From: Christiangramia sp.
GTDB lineage: Bacteria > Bacteroidota > Bacteroidia > Flavobacteriales > Flavobacteriaceae
Length of the DNA: 64,000 bases
Assembly: GCF_029937855.1 (NCBI RefSeq)
Contig: NZ_JAPYPC010000002.1
Coordinates: 62,001 to 126,000, forward strand
Direction of reading: 5' to 3'
In this document: positions 35,600 through 45,803 of the stretch, piece by piece
How positions within the stretch are numbered: position 1 is the first letter of the stretch
How the letters are laid out: every line of letters starts with the position of its first letter
Translations under genes and position numbers: made by a program
Notes under the pieces: generated by a model
Seen by the model: only the letters and a program-made list of their open reading frames with translations
Told to the model about the DNA's origin: nothing
Databases searched by the model: none

Positions 35600-37348
35600 T
35601 TATAATTTCAGCTGAAGATGTAACTCGTTAAGTTGCTCTTCATCAAGTTTTGCAGGAGCATCTATCATTACATCGCGACCTGCATTATTCTTAGGAAATG
35701 CAATGAAATCCCTAATACTTTCCTGGCCTCCTAAAATAGCTACCAGTCTATCGAAGCCAAAAGCGATCCCGCCGTGTGGGGGTGCTCCATATTGAAAAGC
35801 ATCCATCAAAAATCCAAATTGCTCTTTTGCCTCTTCAGGAGTAAAGCCAAGATATTTGAACATTTGAGATTGAGTTTCTTTATCGTGAATTCTGATAGAA
35901 CCACCACCAATTTCGTTACCATTTAATACCAGGTCATAGGCGTTTGCCCGTACTTTTCCCGGTTCAGTTTCCAATAAAGCAAAATCTTCTTTTTTAGGAG
36001 AAGTGAAAGGATGGTGCATGGCGTGGAATCTTTGTGTTTCTTCATCCCACTCCAAAAGAGGGAAATCTACTACCCATAATGGAGCAAATTCATCTGCCTT
36101 TCTTAATGCAAGCTCATTACCTAAATGCATCCTAAGAGCACTTAGCTGAGTTCTTGTTTTTGCGGCATCACCAGCCATGACCAAAATAAGATCACCTGGG
36201 CTTGCTTCGGTTGCCTCTGCCCAATTTTTCAGGTCTTCCTGAGAATAGAATTTATCTACAGAAGATTTTAAGCTTCCATCTTCATTATATTTTACCCAAA
36301 CGAGTCCGTTTGCGCCAACTTGCGGTCTTTTTACCCATGAAATAAGATTGTCAATCTCTTTTCTGGTAAAGCTTGCAGCTCCCGGTACTGATATTCCAAC
36401 TACCAGTTCCTGCTGATCAAATACATTAAAGCCTTTGTTTTTCGCGAGATCATTAAGTTCAGCAAACTCCATCCCGAAACGAATGTCCGGTTTATCATTT
36501 CCATATTTTTTCATGGCCTCTTCAAAGGTCATTCTGGGAAATTCACCTACTTCAACTCCTTTAATTTCTTTCAATAAATGTCTGGTAAGGCCTTCAAAAA
36601 TATTCAGAATATCCTCCTGATCTACAAAAGCCATTTCGCAGTCTATCTGTGTAAATTCCGGCTGACGGTCTGCGCGAAGGTCTTCATCTCTGAAGCATTT
36701 CACGATTTGGAAATATTTATCCATTCCGCCTACCATTAACAACTGCTTAAAAGTTTGAGGAGATTGGGGAAGGGCGTAAAACTGGCCTTCGTTCATTCTA
36801 CTGGGAACTACAAAATCGCGGGCACCTTCAGGAGTAGATTTTATTAGATACGGAGTTTCAATTTCAATGAACCCCTCGTTAGAAAGATAGTTTCTTACTT
36901 TCATTCCCACCTGGTGGCGGAACATTAACTTATTCTTTACCGGATTTCTTCTAATATCAAGATACCTGTATTTCATTCTAAGGTCTTCCCCACCATCAGT
37001 TTCATCTTCAATAGTAAAAGGAGGGGTTTTGGAAGAATTCAGTAATTTAAAGTCTTCTACCAATACTTCAATCTCACCTGTTGGTATATTTGAATTTTTA
37101 GACTCCCTTTCTATCACGGTTCCTTCAACCTGGATTACGAATTCCCGCGCGAGGTTTCCGGCTTTATCCATTAATTCTTTTGAAGAGCGTTCCTCATCAA
37201 ATATTAACTGCGTTAGGCCGTAGCGATCACGAAGATCTACCCAGATCATAAAACCTTTATTTCTAACTTTCTGCACCCATCCGGAGAGGGTCACTTTGTT
37301 ACTGATCTGTTGTGCGCTGAGTTCGCCGCAGGTATGACTTCTGTACAT
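35600..37348 (-). CDS. aspS: Aspartyl-tRNA synthetase
   Basis: A 582-residue class II synthetase of the bacterial type. The N-terminal anticodon-binding OB-fold (about 1-110: [19 protein letters not shown]) is followed by motif 2 ([18 protein letters not shown], near 215), an inserted GAD domain (about 290-400) and motif 3 ([15 protein letters not shown], near 540). I prefer the start [14 protein letters not shown] (37348) to the 9-codon-longer ORF. Its order and length match AspS/AspRS of Bacteroidetes. Confidence 0.97.
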   Translation of the reverse strand: MYRSHTCGELSAQQISNKVTLSGWVQKVRNKGFMIWVDLRDRYGLTQLIFDEERSSKELMDKAGNLAREFVIQVEGTVIERESKNSNIPTGEIEVLVEDFKLLNSSKTPPFTIEDETDGGEDLRMKYRYLDIRRNPVKNKLMFRHQVGMKVRNYLSNEGFIEIETPYLIKSTPEGARDFVVPSRMNEGQFYALPQSPQTFKQLLMVGGMDKYFQIVKCFRDEDLRADRQPEFTQIDCEMAFVDQEDILNIFEGLTRHLLKEIKGVEVGEFPRMTFEEAMKKYGNDKPDIRFGMEFAELNDLAKNKGFNVFDQQELVVGISVPGAASFTRKEIDNLISWVKRPQVGANGLVWVKYNEDGSLKSSVDKFYSQEDLKNWAEATEASPGDLILVMAGDAAKTRTQLSALRMHLGNELALRKADEFAPLWVVDFPLLEWDEETQRFHAMHHPFTSPKKEDFALLETEPGKVRANAYDLVLNGNEIGGGSIRIHDKETQSQMFKYLGFTPEEAKEQFGFLMDAFQYGAPPHGGIAFGFDRLVAILGGQESIRDFIAFPKNNAGRDVMIDAPAKLDEEQLNELHLQLKL

Positions 37349-37520
37349 TTTATTCTTCGAATTTAGAATGGGCACAAAAGTAAGAAGTTAAACACTTTTA
37401 CTGAACCTTTCCATCTTAAAAATTATATCATTTTATTTCAGCCTTATTCATTATTAACATTGTAAACTGCTGAAAAACAGATTTAAAAGGATTTAATGTT
37501 AAGTTAATGTTATGTAAATA

Positions 37521-37550
37521 TTGATTGTTTGTAAACTTTCACTATATTTG
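37521..37550 (+). promoter_or_regulatory. Bacteroidetes-type promoter (TTG-N19-TATATTTG)
   Basis: TTG at 37521 and TATATTTG at 37543, spaced 19 bases, form the most complete promoter match in the window, 27 bases before the ATG of the YwqK-like gene. Confidence 0.7.
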
Positions 37551-37577
37551 TAATGCTAACGTTAATAGAAAAGAGCT

Positions 37578-37940
37578 ATGAAGACTATAAAAAATATATT
37601 ATTAGCAGGAATATTCCTTATTGGAGGAGTTGCCATGTCGCAAAAAGAAGATAAAAAACCTGTTTTTGAAAAACAGGGGGATTTAATTAAAGGAACGTTT
37701 TATTATGAAGATGGAAGTGTTAGACAGGAAGGTACGTACAAGGACGGTAGACTGCACGGAGAGTGGGTTTCTTACAACAAGAACGGTGAAAAGACAGCCA
37801 TCGCGAATTACGAAAATGGCAAAAAAAGTGGGAAGTGGTTTTTTTGGGCTGAAAATAAACTTACCGAAGTTGACTATCAGAACAGCGTGATCGCTTCTGT
37901 GAATAGCTGGAAAAGTGAAAGTTCACTGGTAAACAACTAA
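37578..37940 (+). CDS. Exported YwqK-like protein with MORN-type repeats
   Basis: A 120-residue exported protein with signal peptide (MKTIKNILLAGIFLIGGVAMS). It carries MORN_2-like repeats: GTFYYEDGSVRQEGTYKDGRLHG then WVSYNKNGEKTAIANYENGKKSG, each an aromatic/Gly-rich beta hairpin. In databases such proteins are often called YwqK family antitoxins, but an exported form in Bacteroidetes need not be one, and no toxin gene adjoins. A strong terminator follows. Confidence 0.8.
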   Translation: MKTIKNILLAGIFLIGGVAMSQKEDKKPVFEKQGDLIKGTFYYEDGSVRQEGTYKDGRLHGEWVSYNKNGEKTAIANYENGKKSGKWFFWAENKLTEVDYQNSVIASVNSWKSESSLVNN

Positions 37941-37962
37941 GAAAATAAATATGTAATAAAAA

Positions 37963-37989
37963 ACCCCGAAGCAGTGCTTCGGGGTTTTT
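37963..37989. terminator. Strong bidirectional terminator
   Basis: CCCCGAAGC and GCTTCGGGG form a perfect 9-bp stem around AGT, with A-run before and T-run after. It separates the YwqK-like gene from the convergent RND efflux operon. Confidence 0.9.
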
Positions 37990-37992
37990 GCT

Positions 37993-40900
37993 TTACAGAT
38001 TCGCCAGTTTCATTTGTTTTTCCTTTTCTTCCAGTTTGGTTTTCTTTCTTTTTTCACGCTTCTCCCTGAATTTGATCTTTGCCCTGTTCACTAAATAAAA
38101 CATTACTGGGATAATCACCAGGGTTAAGAAGGTCGCGAAGATTAATCCGAAGATTACGGTCCAGGCCAATGGCCCCCAGAATATCACGTTGTCACCGCCA
38201 ATATAAATTCCCGGGTCATAATCTGTAAACAAACCAAAGAAGTCTATATTTAACCCTACTGCTAGAGGGATTAGCCCCAGCACCGTTGTAATAGCCGTAA
38301 GCAATACAGGTCTAAGCCGAGATCTGCCTCCTGCAACCACAAGTTCAAAATATTCTTTTCGGCTTAAATATTCGTCATCCCTCATATTCATTTCTTCCTT
38401 CCTTCGGTCAATTAGAATCTGGGTGTAATCAATGAGTACAATAGCATTGTTCACTACAATCCCTGCCAGCGATATAATTCCCATCATGGTCATGATCACC
38501 ACGAAATCCATTCCGAATGTTACAAGCCCAAGAAATACCCCCGCTAAACTCAGGACGATAGCCATAAGGATAATGAGAGGTTTGGAAATTGAATTAAACT
38601 GTGCAACCAGAATAAGTAAAATCCCACCCATGGCATAGAATAAGGCCAATAATAAGAAACTCATGTTATCTGACTGTTCTTCCTGCTCTCCTGTAAAAGA
38701 ATAATCAATGTCTGAAGGCATTTCATAATTCTGCAGTTCATCTTTTAATTCATTAACAATTTCGGTAGGGTTATAGCCGCCTAAAACGTTCGAATACACA
38801 GTAATGATCCTTTTAAGGTCCTTTCGTTTGATAGAACTAAAAGAGGAGGTATTGCTTTTAGTAATTAATGACGAAATAGGAACCTGTATTAATTTTCCAT
38901 TATTATTTCTGAAAGTGACGGGTTGGTTGAAAATTGCGCTTTCATCGTACCGGTATTTATCTGCAAACCGAACGTTTATGGGATAGTCATCATCTCCTTC
39001 TTTATAGGTAGATATTTCTTCCCCGTAAATAGACCTTCTTAAGGTTTGTCCCACTGCAGCAGTAGATACTCCTAGCTGTCCCGCTTTTTGACGATCTACT
39101 TCCACATCCATTTCTGGCTTGGATTTATTTACATCTATTTTAAGTTCTTCAATTCCGGCAATATTGAGTTCTTCGATAAAATTTCGCATGTTTTCAGCTT
39201 CACGCAACATGTCTTCATAGTTATCCCCGCTTAATTCAATATTAATAGGATATCCGGTTGGAGGTCCCGCAGCATCTTTTTCAACAATAATGGAAGCTCC
39301 CGGAAAACCTTTTACTGCATCCCTAACTTCTGAAAGAACCTTGCTACTTTTTACTCCTCTACGAAGCTGGAATTCACGCATGGAAAGTGTAATCTTCCCT
39401 TTGTGCGGCATTGCATTGGACTGGCCGGCATCGGTTTGGGGGTTTCCAGCACCCTCACCAACCTGAGAAATAGCAGACTCCACCATATAATTATATCCAT
39501 CTTCATCCTCATATTTTTTGATAGCACTAAATACCCGCTCTTCAATTTTCTTGGTAAGCTCATTGGTTTTTTTAATATCGGTTCCCTGAGGATATTCTAT
39601 ATAGGTGATAATTTGATTTGGTTCATTCTCCGGAAAGAATAATACATCCGGTTGCGCTACTGCCACCAGAAAGAAGGATAGAATAAGCACTCCAAATGTT
39701 CCGAAGAAAAATGCATATGCTTTTCTTCCTCTTAGCGCATATTTAAGAAAGCCTTCATAAAGATTTTCTAATTTTTTTAAAGCTCTAAACTGAAAATATT
39801 CTACAGCTCCGGCGAGGAAATATTTATATACCCACAACATAATTGCAGTAAGGATACTTAGATTACCTATACCACGAAGTCCTGCTATGTTCAACACATA
39901 TCCTGCAATGAGTAAAACTGCTCCAACACCAGCCAAAATTAAGCTCCATCTAACTAATTTCTTTTTTGTGAGCGAGTTTTCTTCCGTTTCCATAAACTTG
40001 GAAGTAAGCATGGAGTTGATGATCAGGGCTACAAATAAAGAGGAGCCAAGCACAACCGAAAGTGTAATTGGGAAATAGATCATGAATTTACCAATTAAGC
40101 CGGGCCATAAACCCAGTGGGAAAAAGGCTGCAAGAGTGGTGGCCGTGGAAGCAATAATAGGCCAGGCAATTTCGCCCATCCCCTGTTTGGCGGCTTTCAT
40201 CCTGGGCATTCCCTGACTCATAAGGGAGTAGACATTTTCTACCACCACAATTCCGTTGTCCACGAGCATTCCCAATCCCATTACCAAACCAAATAGTACC
40301 ATGGTGTTCATGGTAAAGCCCAGTGATGATAATATAAATAAGGACATCAACATGGAAAGCGGAATGGCAAATCCTACAAAGAGTGCATTTCTAAAGCCCA
40401 GGAAGAACATAAGTACCAGCACTACCAGGATCACTCCAAAAATGATATTATTCACCAGGTCATCTACCTGATTTTGCGTTTTTATAGACTGGTCATTAGT
40501 TAAGGAAATATGCAGATCTTCCGGAAGATAGTTTTCCTGTTCTTTCTTTATGATCTCTTTAATGCTTTCAACGGCTTCGATCATATTTTTACCAGCCCGT
40601 TTTTTAATGTCCAGCATGACTACGGGTTCTCCATATTCCCTGGCGTAGGTCGTAGGATCCTGATTTTTGAAATTAATACTTGCAATATCCCTTAGAAAAA
40701 TATTGCCGCCGTCAGTTTTTACCACCACATTCTTAAGATCATCCGGATCTTCAATTTCTCCAAGGATCCTAATATTTTTCTGAACACCATTGCTAATAAC
40801 ATTTCCTCCTGAAATAGTGTTATTTTCAGCCCGAACAGCATTGATGATATTATCAAAATTTACCTGTGAAGCGGTCATTTTATAAACATCAACCGCAACT

Positions 40901-41493
40901 TCTACTTCCTGATCTTCAACACCTCTAATACTCGCCTCTTTAATTGGCTGAAGTAATTCAATCTTATCCTGAAGATATTCAGCATAATCTTTTAGCTGCT
41001 GAATGGGATAATTTCCGGTAAGGTTTATGTTTAAGATGGGCTGTTCTTCAGAAAGGTTAAGATCAAAAACATTAGGTTCTACTTTGGCGCCATTATCCAA
41101 TGTGGGCCAGGTGGTTTCGGCTTTTACCTGGTCTACCTTGTCTTTTACCCGTTGCTTGGCCACCGGGATTTCAACATCTTCTTCAAATTCTACAATTACC
41201 ATAGAGTAATCCTGAAGAGTAGTGGAGCTAATTTCGCGTACGCCCCCAATATTGTTAAATTCCTCTTCGAGTGGTTCGGTGATGAATTTCTCTACATCTT
41301 CCGCCGAGTTCCCTGGATTTACAGAGCTAACATAAATTTTAGTCTCTATAATTTCAGGAAAGGATTCTCTTGGCATCGTGTAATAGGAGAAAACCCCTAA
41401 AAATAGGATGATGGCAATAATGACATAGACCGTCATTTTATTTTCGATCGCCCAGGAGGATATACTAAATTCTTTATAAGTGTTCTTGCCCAT
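37993..41493 (-). CDS. RND efflux transporter, inner-membrane permease
   Basis: A 1166-residue RND permease of the AcrB-like (HAE1/heavy-metal-type) superfamily that exports substrates from the periplasm or inner membrane using the proton gradient. It has the N-terminal helix (TVYVIIAIILFLGVFSYYTMPRESFPEI), two large periplasmic domains and about 12 membrane helices, including GLVMGLGMLVDNGIVVVENVY and GIISLAGIVVNNAIVLIDYTQ, the two pseudo-symmetric helix motifs around the proton-relay positions. It is longer than AcrB (about 1050) through extra loops and a basic tail. Last gene of the TetR-TolC-HlyD-RND operon. Confidence 0.95.
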   Translation of the reverse strand: MGKNTYKEFSISSWAIENKMTVYVIIAIILFLGVFSYYTMPRESFPEIIETKIYVSSVNPGNSAEDVEKFITEPLEEEFNNIGGVREISSTTLQDYSMVIVEFEEDVEIPVAKQRVKDKVDQVKAETTWPTLDNGAKVEPNVFDLNLSEEQPILNINLTGNYPIQQLKDYAEYLQDKIELLQPIKEASIRGVEDQEVEVAVDVYKMTASQVNFDNIINAVRAENNTISGGNVISNGVQKNIRILGEIEDPDDLKNVVVKTDGGNIFLRDIASINFKNQDPTTYAREYGEPVVMLDIKKRAGKNMIEAVESIKEIIKKEQENYLPEDLHISLTNDQSIKTQNQVDDLVNNIIFGVILVVLVLMFFLGFRNALFVGFAIPLSMLMSLFILSSLGFTMNTMVLFGLVMGLGMLVDNGIVVVENVYSLMSQGMPRMKAAKQGMGEIAWPIIASTATTLAAFFPLGLWPGLIGKFMIYFPITLSVVLGSSLFVALIINSMLTSKFMETEENSLTKKKLVRWSLILAGVGAVLLIAGYVLNIAGLRGIGNLSILTAIMLWVYKYFLAGAVEYFQFRALKKLENLYEGFLKYALRGRKAYAFFFGTFGVLILSFFLVAVAQPDVLFFPENEPNQIITYIEYPQGTDIKKTNELTKKIEERVFSAIKKYEDEDGYNYMVESAISQVGEGAGNPQTDAGQSNAMPHKGKITLSMREFQLRRGVKSSKVLSEVRDAVKGFPGASIIVEKDAAGPPTGYPINIELSGDNYEDMLREAENMRNFIEELNIAGIEELKIDVNKSKPEMDVEVDRQKAGQLGVSTAAVGQTLRRSIYGEEISTYKEGDDDYPINVRFADKYRYDESAIFNQPVTFRNNNGKLIQVPISSLITKSNTSSFSSIKRKDLKRIITVYSNVLGGYNPTEIVNELKDELQNYEMPSDIDYSFTGEQEEQSDNMSFLLLALFYAMGGILLILVAQFNSISKPLIILMAIVLSLAGVFLGLVTFGMDFVVIMTMMGIISLAGIVVNNAIVLIDYTQILIDRRKEEMNMRDDEYLSRKEYFELVVAGGRSRLRPVLLTAITTVLGLIPLAVGLNIDFFGLFTDYDPGIYIGGDNVIFWGPLAWTVIFGLIFATFLTLVIIPVMFYLVNRAKIKFREKREKRKKTKLEEKEKQMKLANL

Positions 41494-41508
41494 AATGCAA
41501 TCTATTTT

Positions 41509-42669
41509 CTAATTTTTGGTAGTCACTCGTTGACCGTCGCGTACGCTTTTTGCGCCTTCAATAATCACAACGTCACCATCGTTTAAACCGCTTTTTACTT
41601 CAATCTGGTTCCCGTAATTTAAACCGATCTCGAGTTTAACTCGTTTTGCAACTCCTATAGAATCGCTTTGTGGTTGGTACAAATAGGCGATAGTTTCGCC
41701 TTCAGCATTTTCCTGAAGGATATTTTCGGGGATTGTGATTGCATTTTCATTGGTGTAATCATTCACCTTTACCGTGGCAATAAGGTTTGGTTTAACCTGT
41801 CCGTTTTTATTCGGAATGTCAATTTCCACATCAAAAGTCCTGTTGTCTGGGTTAATATAATTACCTACCTGCCGAACAGTTCCTTTAAATTCCTGTCCTA
41901 TTGAGGAGAGATTAATGCTTACCTCGGTGCCAACCCGGATATTATTCAAGTAATTCTCAGGTAAAGAAGCTTTTACATACATATCACTAAGGTCTACCAG
42001 TCTGATCACTTGAGTTTGCCCCTGATTTACCACCTGGCCCTGTTCGGCCATCACATTATCAATCACACCGCTAAAAGGTGCCTTAATAACAGTTTTGGCT
42101 AATTGGGATTTAAGCTGGTTCGTCGCATCTAAAGAAGCTTCGTAATTAGCTTTGGCTTCTAAAAATTGAATTTCTGAACCTATCTTTTGATCCCATAAGC
42201 GTTTTCTTCTTTCGTAAGTAGTTTTGGCAAGAGCCGTTTGGGTTTCCTGCTGGGCTACCTGGCTACTAAGACCGCCATCATCTATTTTGGCCAATCTTTG
42301 CCCTTTAGAGACTCGTTGTCCTTCATTTACATAAACCTTGGTGAGTACTCCGGAATATTCCGGATAGATAATAATATTTTGATCGGTTTCCACATTTCCC
42401 TGTACTTCCACAAAATGTTTAAAAATAGTATCATTGAGCGTTTCCGTAGAAACCAGAATTGCCGCCTGTTTCTTCTCTTTTTTCTGAATAAAATTGTTCA
42501 GTTTCTCGATTTCGGCTTTTAATTCCCGCTGCTGGTTGCTCAATTCGGTTTTTCTGGCTTTAATGGCAGAAAGATCCCCATTATCAATAAGTGTATCTGC
42601 AGATTTATCTTCATCTCCGCAGGAGCTAAAGAAAAGCGCAGCAATAAGTATGAATAGAAACTTTTTCAT
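41509..42669 (-). CDS. RND efflux periplasmic adaptor (HlyD/MFP family), lipoprotein
   Basis: A 386-residue membrane fusion protein linking the inner-membrane RND permease to the TolC-like channel. I start it at MKKFLFILIAALFFSSC (42669, lipobox Cys at 17), avoiding the longer ORF that overlaps the TolC gene. The coiled-coil hairpin region is split around the lipoyl half-motifs (YSGVLTKVYVNEGQRVSKGQRLAKID near 105; VIKAPFSGVIDNVMAEQGQVV near 200), followed by a beta-barrel domain. Downstream of tolC-like (22-base gap) and 15 bases upstream of the permease gene. Confidence 0.95.
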   Translation of the reverse strand: MKKFLFILIAALFFSSCGDEDKSADTLIDNGDLSAIKARKTELSNQQRELKAEIEKLNNFIQKKEKKQAAILVSTETLNDTIFKHFVEVQGNVETDQNIIIYPEYSGVLTKVYVNEGQRVSKGQRLAKIDDGGLSSQVAQQETQTALAKTTYERRKRLWDQKIGSEIQFLEAKANYEASLDATNQLKSQLAKTVIKAPFSGVIDNVMAEQGQVVNQGQTQVIRLVDLSDMYVKASLPENYLNNIRVGTEVSINLSSIGQEFKGTVRQVGNYINPDNRTFDVEIDIPNKNGQVKPNLIATVKVNDYTNENAITIPENILQENAEGETIAYLYQPQSDSIGVAKRVKLEIGLNYGNQIEVKSGLNDGDVVIIEGAKSVRDGQRVTTKN

Positions 42670-42691
42670 GGAAATATAGTTACTAAGTTGT

Positions 42692-44077
42692 TTAATTGTC
42701 ATAATATTCAGAATAAGTAGTGGTGTCTAACAGATTTTCTAATTTGGCTTTTTGGGTGATTACATCCAACATTGCCTGCAAATACTCCTGTTGTGCCTGG
42801 TATAACTGTCTTTGTGCCTCACTAAGTTCGAAACTGGTAGCTAAGCCTTCAAAGAATTTAATCTGGTTTTTATTTTCCATTCGCTCTGCCAGCTCCAGGT
42901 TCTGTTTCTTATTTTGGTAGTTTTCAAGGCTAAAACTATAATCGTTCTTCGCGGTTTGGATATCGAGTTTTATCCTATTTTTAGTTTGCTCCAGTTCAAG
43001 AAGGGATTGTTCGTAAGCAAGTTCTTTTTGTGCAGTTCTGGCACTTCGCATCCCGCTGCTAAAAATTGGTATATTTAAACTAAGGCCCAGAACAGACTGG
43101 TCAAAATAGATCTGGTTATTGGTGAAAAATGTAAACTCATCGCTATTGCCCTGGGCTCCGTAATTTACAAAAGCTGAAAGGCTAGGTAAAGCTTTACTTT
43201 TTTCCAGTTTTACTTCAACTTCGGCACTGTTTGCCTGATCTTCAGCAATACGATAATCTATATTCTTTTCTACATTTATTTCTTTGGAAAGCAATAAAAG
43301 GTCAAAATTTTCCATGCTTAACTGGTTAAGATCATCTTCTACCTGTATAGGTCTTTCTACAGGGATTCCCATCGTTACTTTTAGCATATCATAGGCAACG
43401 TCTTCCATTCGCACGGCATTATTTAAATTTACCTGTAGCCCCAGGGAGGTGATTTTTAGTTGTTCCACCTCTTCTTCTTCTGCCAGTCCATTTTCAAAAA
43501 TTTTCTCGGTATCATTGAGATTTTTTTCAACTGTTTCTAAATTTCTTTCCAGAATGGCGACACTTTCCTTGGCTAATAAAACATTGCCATAAGCATCTGT
43601 AATGGCTTTCTTTACTTCCAAATCTGTTTTTATCTTAGCGTTTTCTGTTATTTGAAGCAGGGTTTTGGCAGATTGGATCCCTACAATATAGGAGCCATCA
43701 AATATTAATTGATTCCATGTAGCCGTAGCTGTAAGATTTTGTTTTGTGCCAAAAGTAACGGGTACAAATGTTCCAGGTGCACCGCCAGCGATTTCGCCAG
43801 GTAAAAGTGTCACTGGTTGAATTAGATTATTTCGGTATTCGGCATTCGCGCTAATTTGAGGTAAGCCCTGTGAAATTATTTCCCATTTTTGTTTTAAGGC
43901 AATCGCCACATCCTTACTGGCAATCTGGGAATTGTAGGCATTTTCCAGTCCATATCTTACCGCTTCTTCCAGGCTAAAACTATATTCGGGGTTAGGAAGT
44001 GTATCCTGAGCATACAGGCTCAAGTTTAAAGATACTCCTACGAGAAGTAGGATTTTTTTTATAATTGAAATACTCAT
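42692..44077 (-). CDS. TolC-type outer-membrane efflux channel
   Basis: A 461-residue outer-membrane factor with a signal peptide (MSISIIKKILLLVGVSLNLSLYAQ) and the two-repeat, helix-rich architecture of TolC: the first half from SLEEAVRYGLENAYNSQIA (about residue 35), the second around QSVLGLSLNIPIFSSGMRSARTAQ (about 325). Long helices predict the periplasmic tunnel. The start codon overlaps the TetR gene's stop (ATGA), showing translational coupling. Confidence 0.95.
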   Translation of the reverse strand: MSISIIKKILLLVGVSLNLSLYAQDTLPNPEYSFSLEEAVRYGLENAYNSQIASKDVAIALKQKWEIISQGLPQISANAEYRNNLIQPVTLLPGEIAGGAPGTFVPVTFGTKQNLTATATWNQLIFDGSYIVGIQSAKTLLQITENAKIKTDLEVKKAITDAYGNVLLAKESVAILERNLETVEKNLNDTEKIFENGLAEEEEVEQLKITSLGLQVNLNNAVRMEDVAYDMLKVTMGIPVERPIQVEDDLNQLSMENFDLLLLSKEINVEKNIDYRIAEDQANSAEVEVKLEKSKALPSLSAFVNYGAQGNSDEFTFFTNNQIYFDQSVLGLSLNIPIFSSGMRSARTAQKELAYEQSLLELEQTKNRIKLDIQTAKNDYSFSLENYQNKKQNLELAERMENKNQIKFFEGLATSFELSEAQRQLYQAQQEYLQAMLDVITQKAKLENLLDTTTYSEYYDN

Positions 44078-44673
44078 GAGGTTGCTATAAATTCTTCTAA
44101 AGTTTTAATTCCTTTTGGGGTGCATATTGCCCGTAGGTGGTAGTTCAGGAATTCTTCGGTGAGATCCTGTTCGCTAAATTCCTCCAGCGGAAACATTTCT
44201 TTGTCTTTTATTCCCATCATTCCTACAAAATGGATGCGGGTCACAAAGGGGACATTGATTTTTTTCCGGTAATACCCCAGTTCAATCCCACGTCCAATAT
44301 TATCTTCCACACAATCCTCCAGCACATTAAATTGTTCTTCTATAAGATTTTCAAAGATTTTAGGATAATACTTCTTTAACTGAAAATGAGGAGAGGTTTG
44401 CTCCCCTTTTAAATGCTGATTTACAAAACGTTTAATCTCAAAATTTTCAATAACCGGGTTGAGGTTTCTTGCTCTCACTTTATTGATGCCTTCAGAAATA
44501 GTTTTTAATAAGTGGGATCCACTGGCCTGCACCAATTTATTTTTTGTAGAATAATGGGCATATATAGTTTTCTTGGATATCCCCAGTTTTTCTGCAATAT
44601 CGTCCATGGTCACACTCTTAAAACCAAAACTCAGGAACATCTCGGTAGCCGTATTCAGTATTTTTTCTTCCAA
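44074..44673 (-). CDS. TetR/AcrR family transcriptional regulator of the efflux operon
   Basis: A 199-residue TetR-type repressor. The N-terminal helix-turn-helix (about residues 8-50) includes MDDIAEKLGISKKTIYAHYSTKNKLV. The C-terminal ligand domain is divergent. It is the first gene of the efflux operon and lies 27 bases downstream of a 17-bp perfect inverted repeat, probably its own operator, so it likely autoregulates the whole operon and responds to an exported compound. Confidence 0.93.
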   Translation of the reverse strand: MEEKILNTATEMFLSFGFKSVTMDDIAEKLGISKKTIYAHYSTKNKLVQASGSHLLKTISEGINKVRARNLNPVIENFEIKRFVNQHLKGEQTSPHFQLKKYYPKIFENLIEEQFNVLEDCVEDNIGRGIELGYYRKKINVPFVTRIHFVGMMGIKDKEMFPLEEFSEQDLTEEFLNYHLRAICTPKGIKTLEEFIATS

Positions 44674-44699
44674 CGCTTTCTTTAAATTTTTGGCAAATA

Positions 44700-44743
44700 T
44701 AAACTATGGAAACTTTAGAAACAATAAAAGTTTCCATAGTTTA
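44700..44743. promoter_or_regulatory. Long palindromic operator upstream of the TetR-RND operon
   Basis: TAAACTATGGAAACTTT and AAAGTTTCCATAGTTTA are perfect 17-bp inverted arms separated by 10 bases, positioned 27 bases before the TetR start. Each arm could hold one or two TetR half-sites; full length (44 bases) is enough for two dimers. Overlap with the promoter is inferred. Confidence 0.8.
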
Positions 44744-44815
44744 CTATTATTTAACATTGGAAGAGAATTTGAATTACTTTCATTTATGGTATTTTAGCGG
44801 AAAATTTATTACTTC

Positions 44816-45790
44816 ATGCATGCCATTTCCCAGTATCGAGAAGCTATAATCGACTATCTGCACGAAAAGATTAAAATAAAGGAACCTGTAAATTTATATG
44901 AACCAATGGTTTATATACTGGAACAGGGAGGGAAAAGATTAAGACCGGTTTTGGTATTAATGGCGACTGAAATTTTTGACTGCAACTACAAAAAGGCATT
45001 GGATGCGGCCTTAGCGATCGAGGTATTTCATAATTTTTCCCTGGTACATGACGATATTATGGACGATGCTCCTATAAGAAGAGGCAAGGAAACGGTGCAT
45101 GAAAAATGGGATATCAATACAGGAATTCTTTCTGGTGATGCTATGCTCATAAACGCCTATCAGCTTTTTGAGAATTATGAAGGCGAAACTTTTAAAGAAT
45201 TATCTTCTTTATTTACTAAAACTGCCATCCAGGTTTGTGAAGGTCAGCAGTATGATATTGATTTTGAAACCCGGGATAATGTGAGTATTGAGGATTATCT
45301 GCTGATGATTGAATATAAGACGGCCGTATTAGTGGGAGCTTCGTTACAAATGGGCGCAATTGTGGCACAAACCTCTCAGCAATGTAAAGAGGCCATTTAT
45401 CAATATGGCAGGTTATTGGGTATAGCATTTCAGCTTCAGGACGATTATCTCGATGCTTTTGGCGATCCCGAAACTTTTGGTAAACAGCCGGGAGGAGATA
45501 TCATTGAAAACAAAAAAACATTCCTTTATCTTAAAACGCTGGAGCTTGCCAGCAGGAGCGAAGCCATACAGCTGGAGCATTTATATAGTATTTCTCCTGT
45601 AGAAAATTCCGGAAAAATTGAAGCCGTAAAATCACTTTTTGAAAGTAGTGGTGCGGCAGAACTTACCAGAAAAGAAATAGTAGATTATACCGATAAGGCC
45701 TTTAAGATTCTGGATAAAATTCAGTTACCCGAAGAAAAGAAGCAACCCTTGAGAAAATTCGGAGAAATGCTTATGGATCGCCAGGTTTAG
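44816..45790 (+). CDS. Polyprenyl diphosphate synthase
   Basis: A 324-residue trans-isoprenyl diphosphate synthase. The first aspartate-rich motif is DDIMDDAP (about residue 83, after FHNFSLVH) and the second DDYLDAFGDPETFGKQ (about 210). The family makes geranylgeranyl, octaprenyl or similar diphosphates for quinones, carotenoids or cell-wall lipids; product length is not readable here. Transcribed divergently from the efflux operon. Confidence 0.93.
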   Translation: MHAISQYREAIIDYLHEKIKIKEPVNLYEPMVYILEQGGKRLRPVLVLMATEIFDCNYKKALDAALAIEVFHNFSLVHDDIMDDAPIRRGKETVHEKWDINTGILSGDAMLINAYQLFENYEGETFKELSSLFTKTAIQVCEGQQYDIDFETRDNVSIEDYLLMIEYKTAVLVGASLQMGAIVAQTSQQCKEAIYQYGRLLGIAFQLQDDYLDAFGDPETFGKQPGGDIIENKKTFLYLKTLELASRSEAIQLEHLYSISPVENSGKIEAVKSLFESSGAAELTRKEIVDYTDKAFKILDKIQLPEEKKQPLRKFGEMLMDRQV

Positions 45791-45803
45791 CTATCAATAA
45801 TCG

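Noticed and set aside
37578-37940. Toxin-antitoxin pair at the YwqK-like gene
   Set aside because: The protein has a signal peptide and there is no adjacent toxin gene; the antitoxin label is a database name for the MORN-like repeat family.
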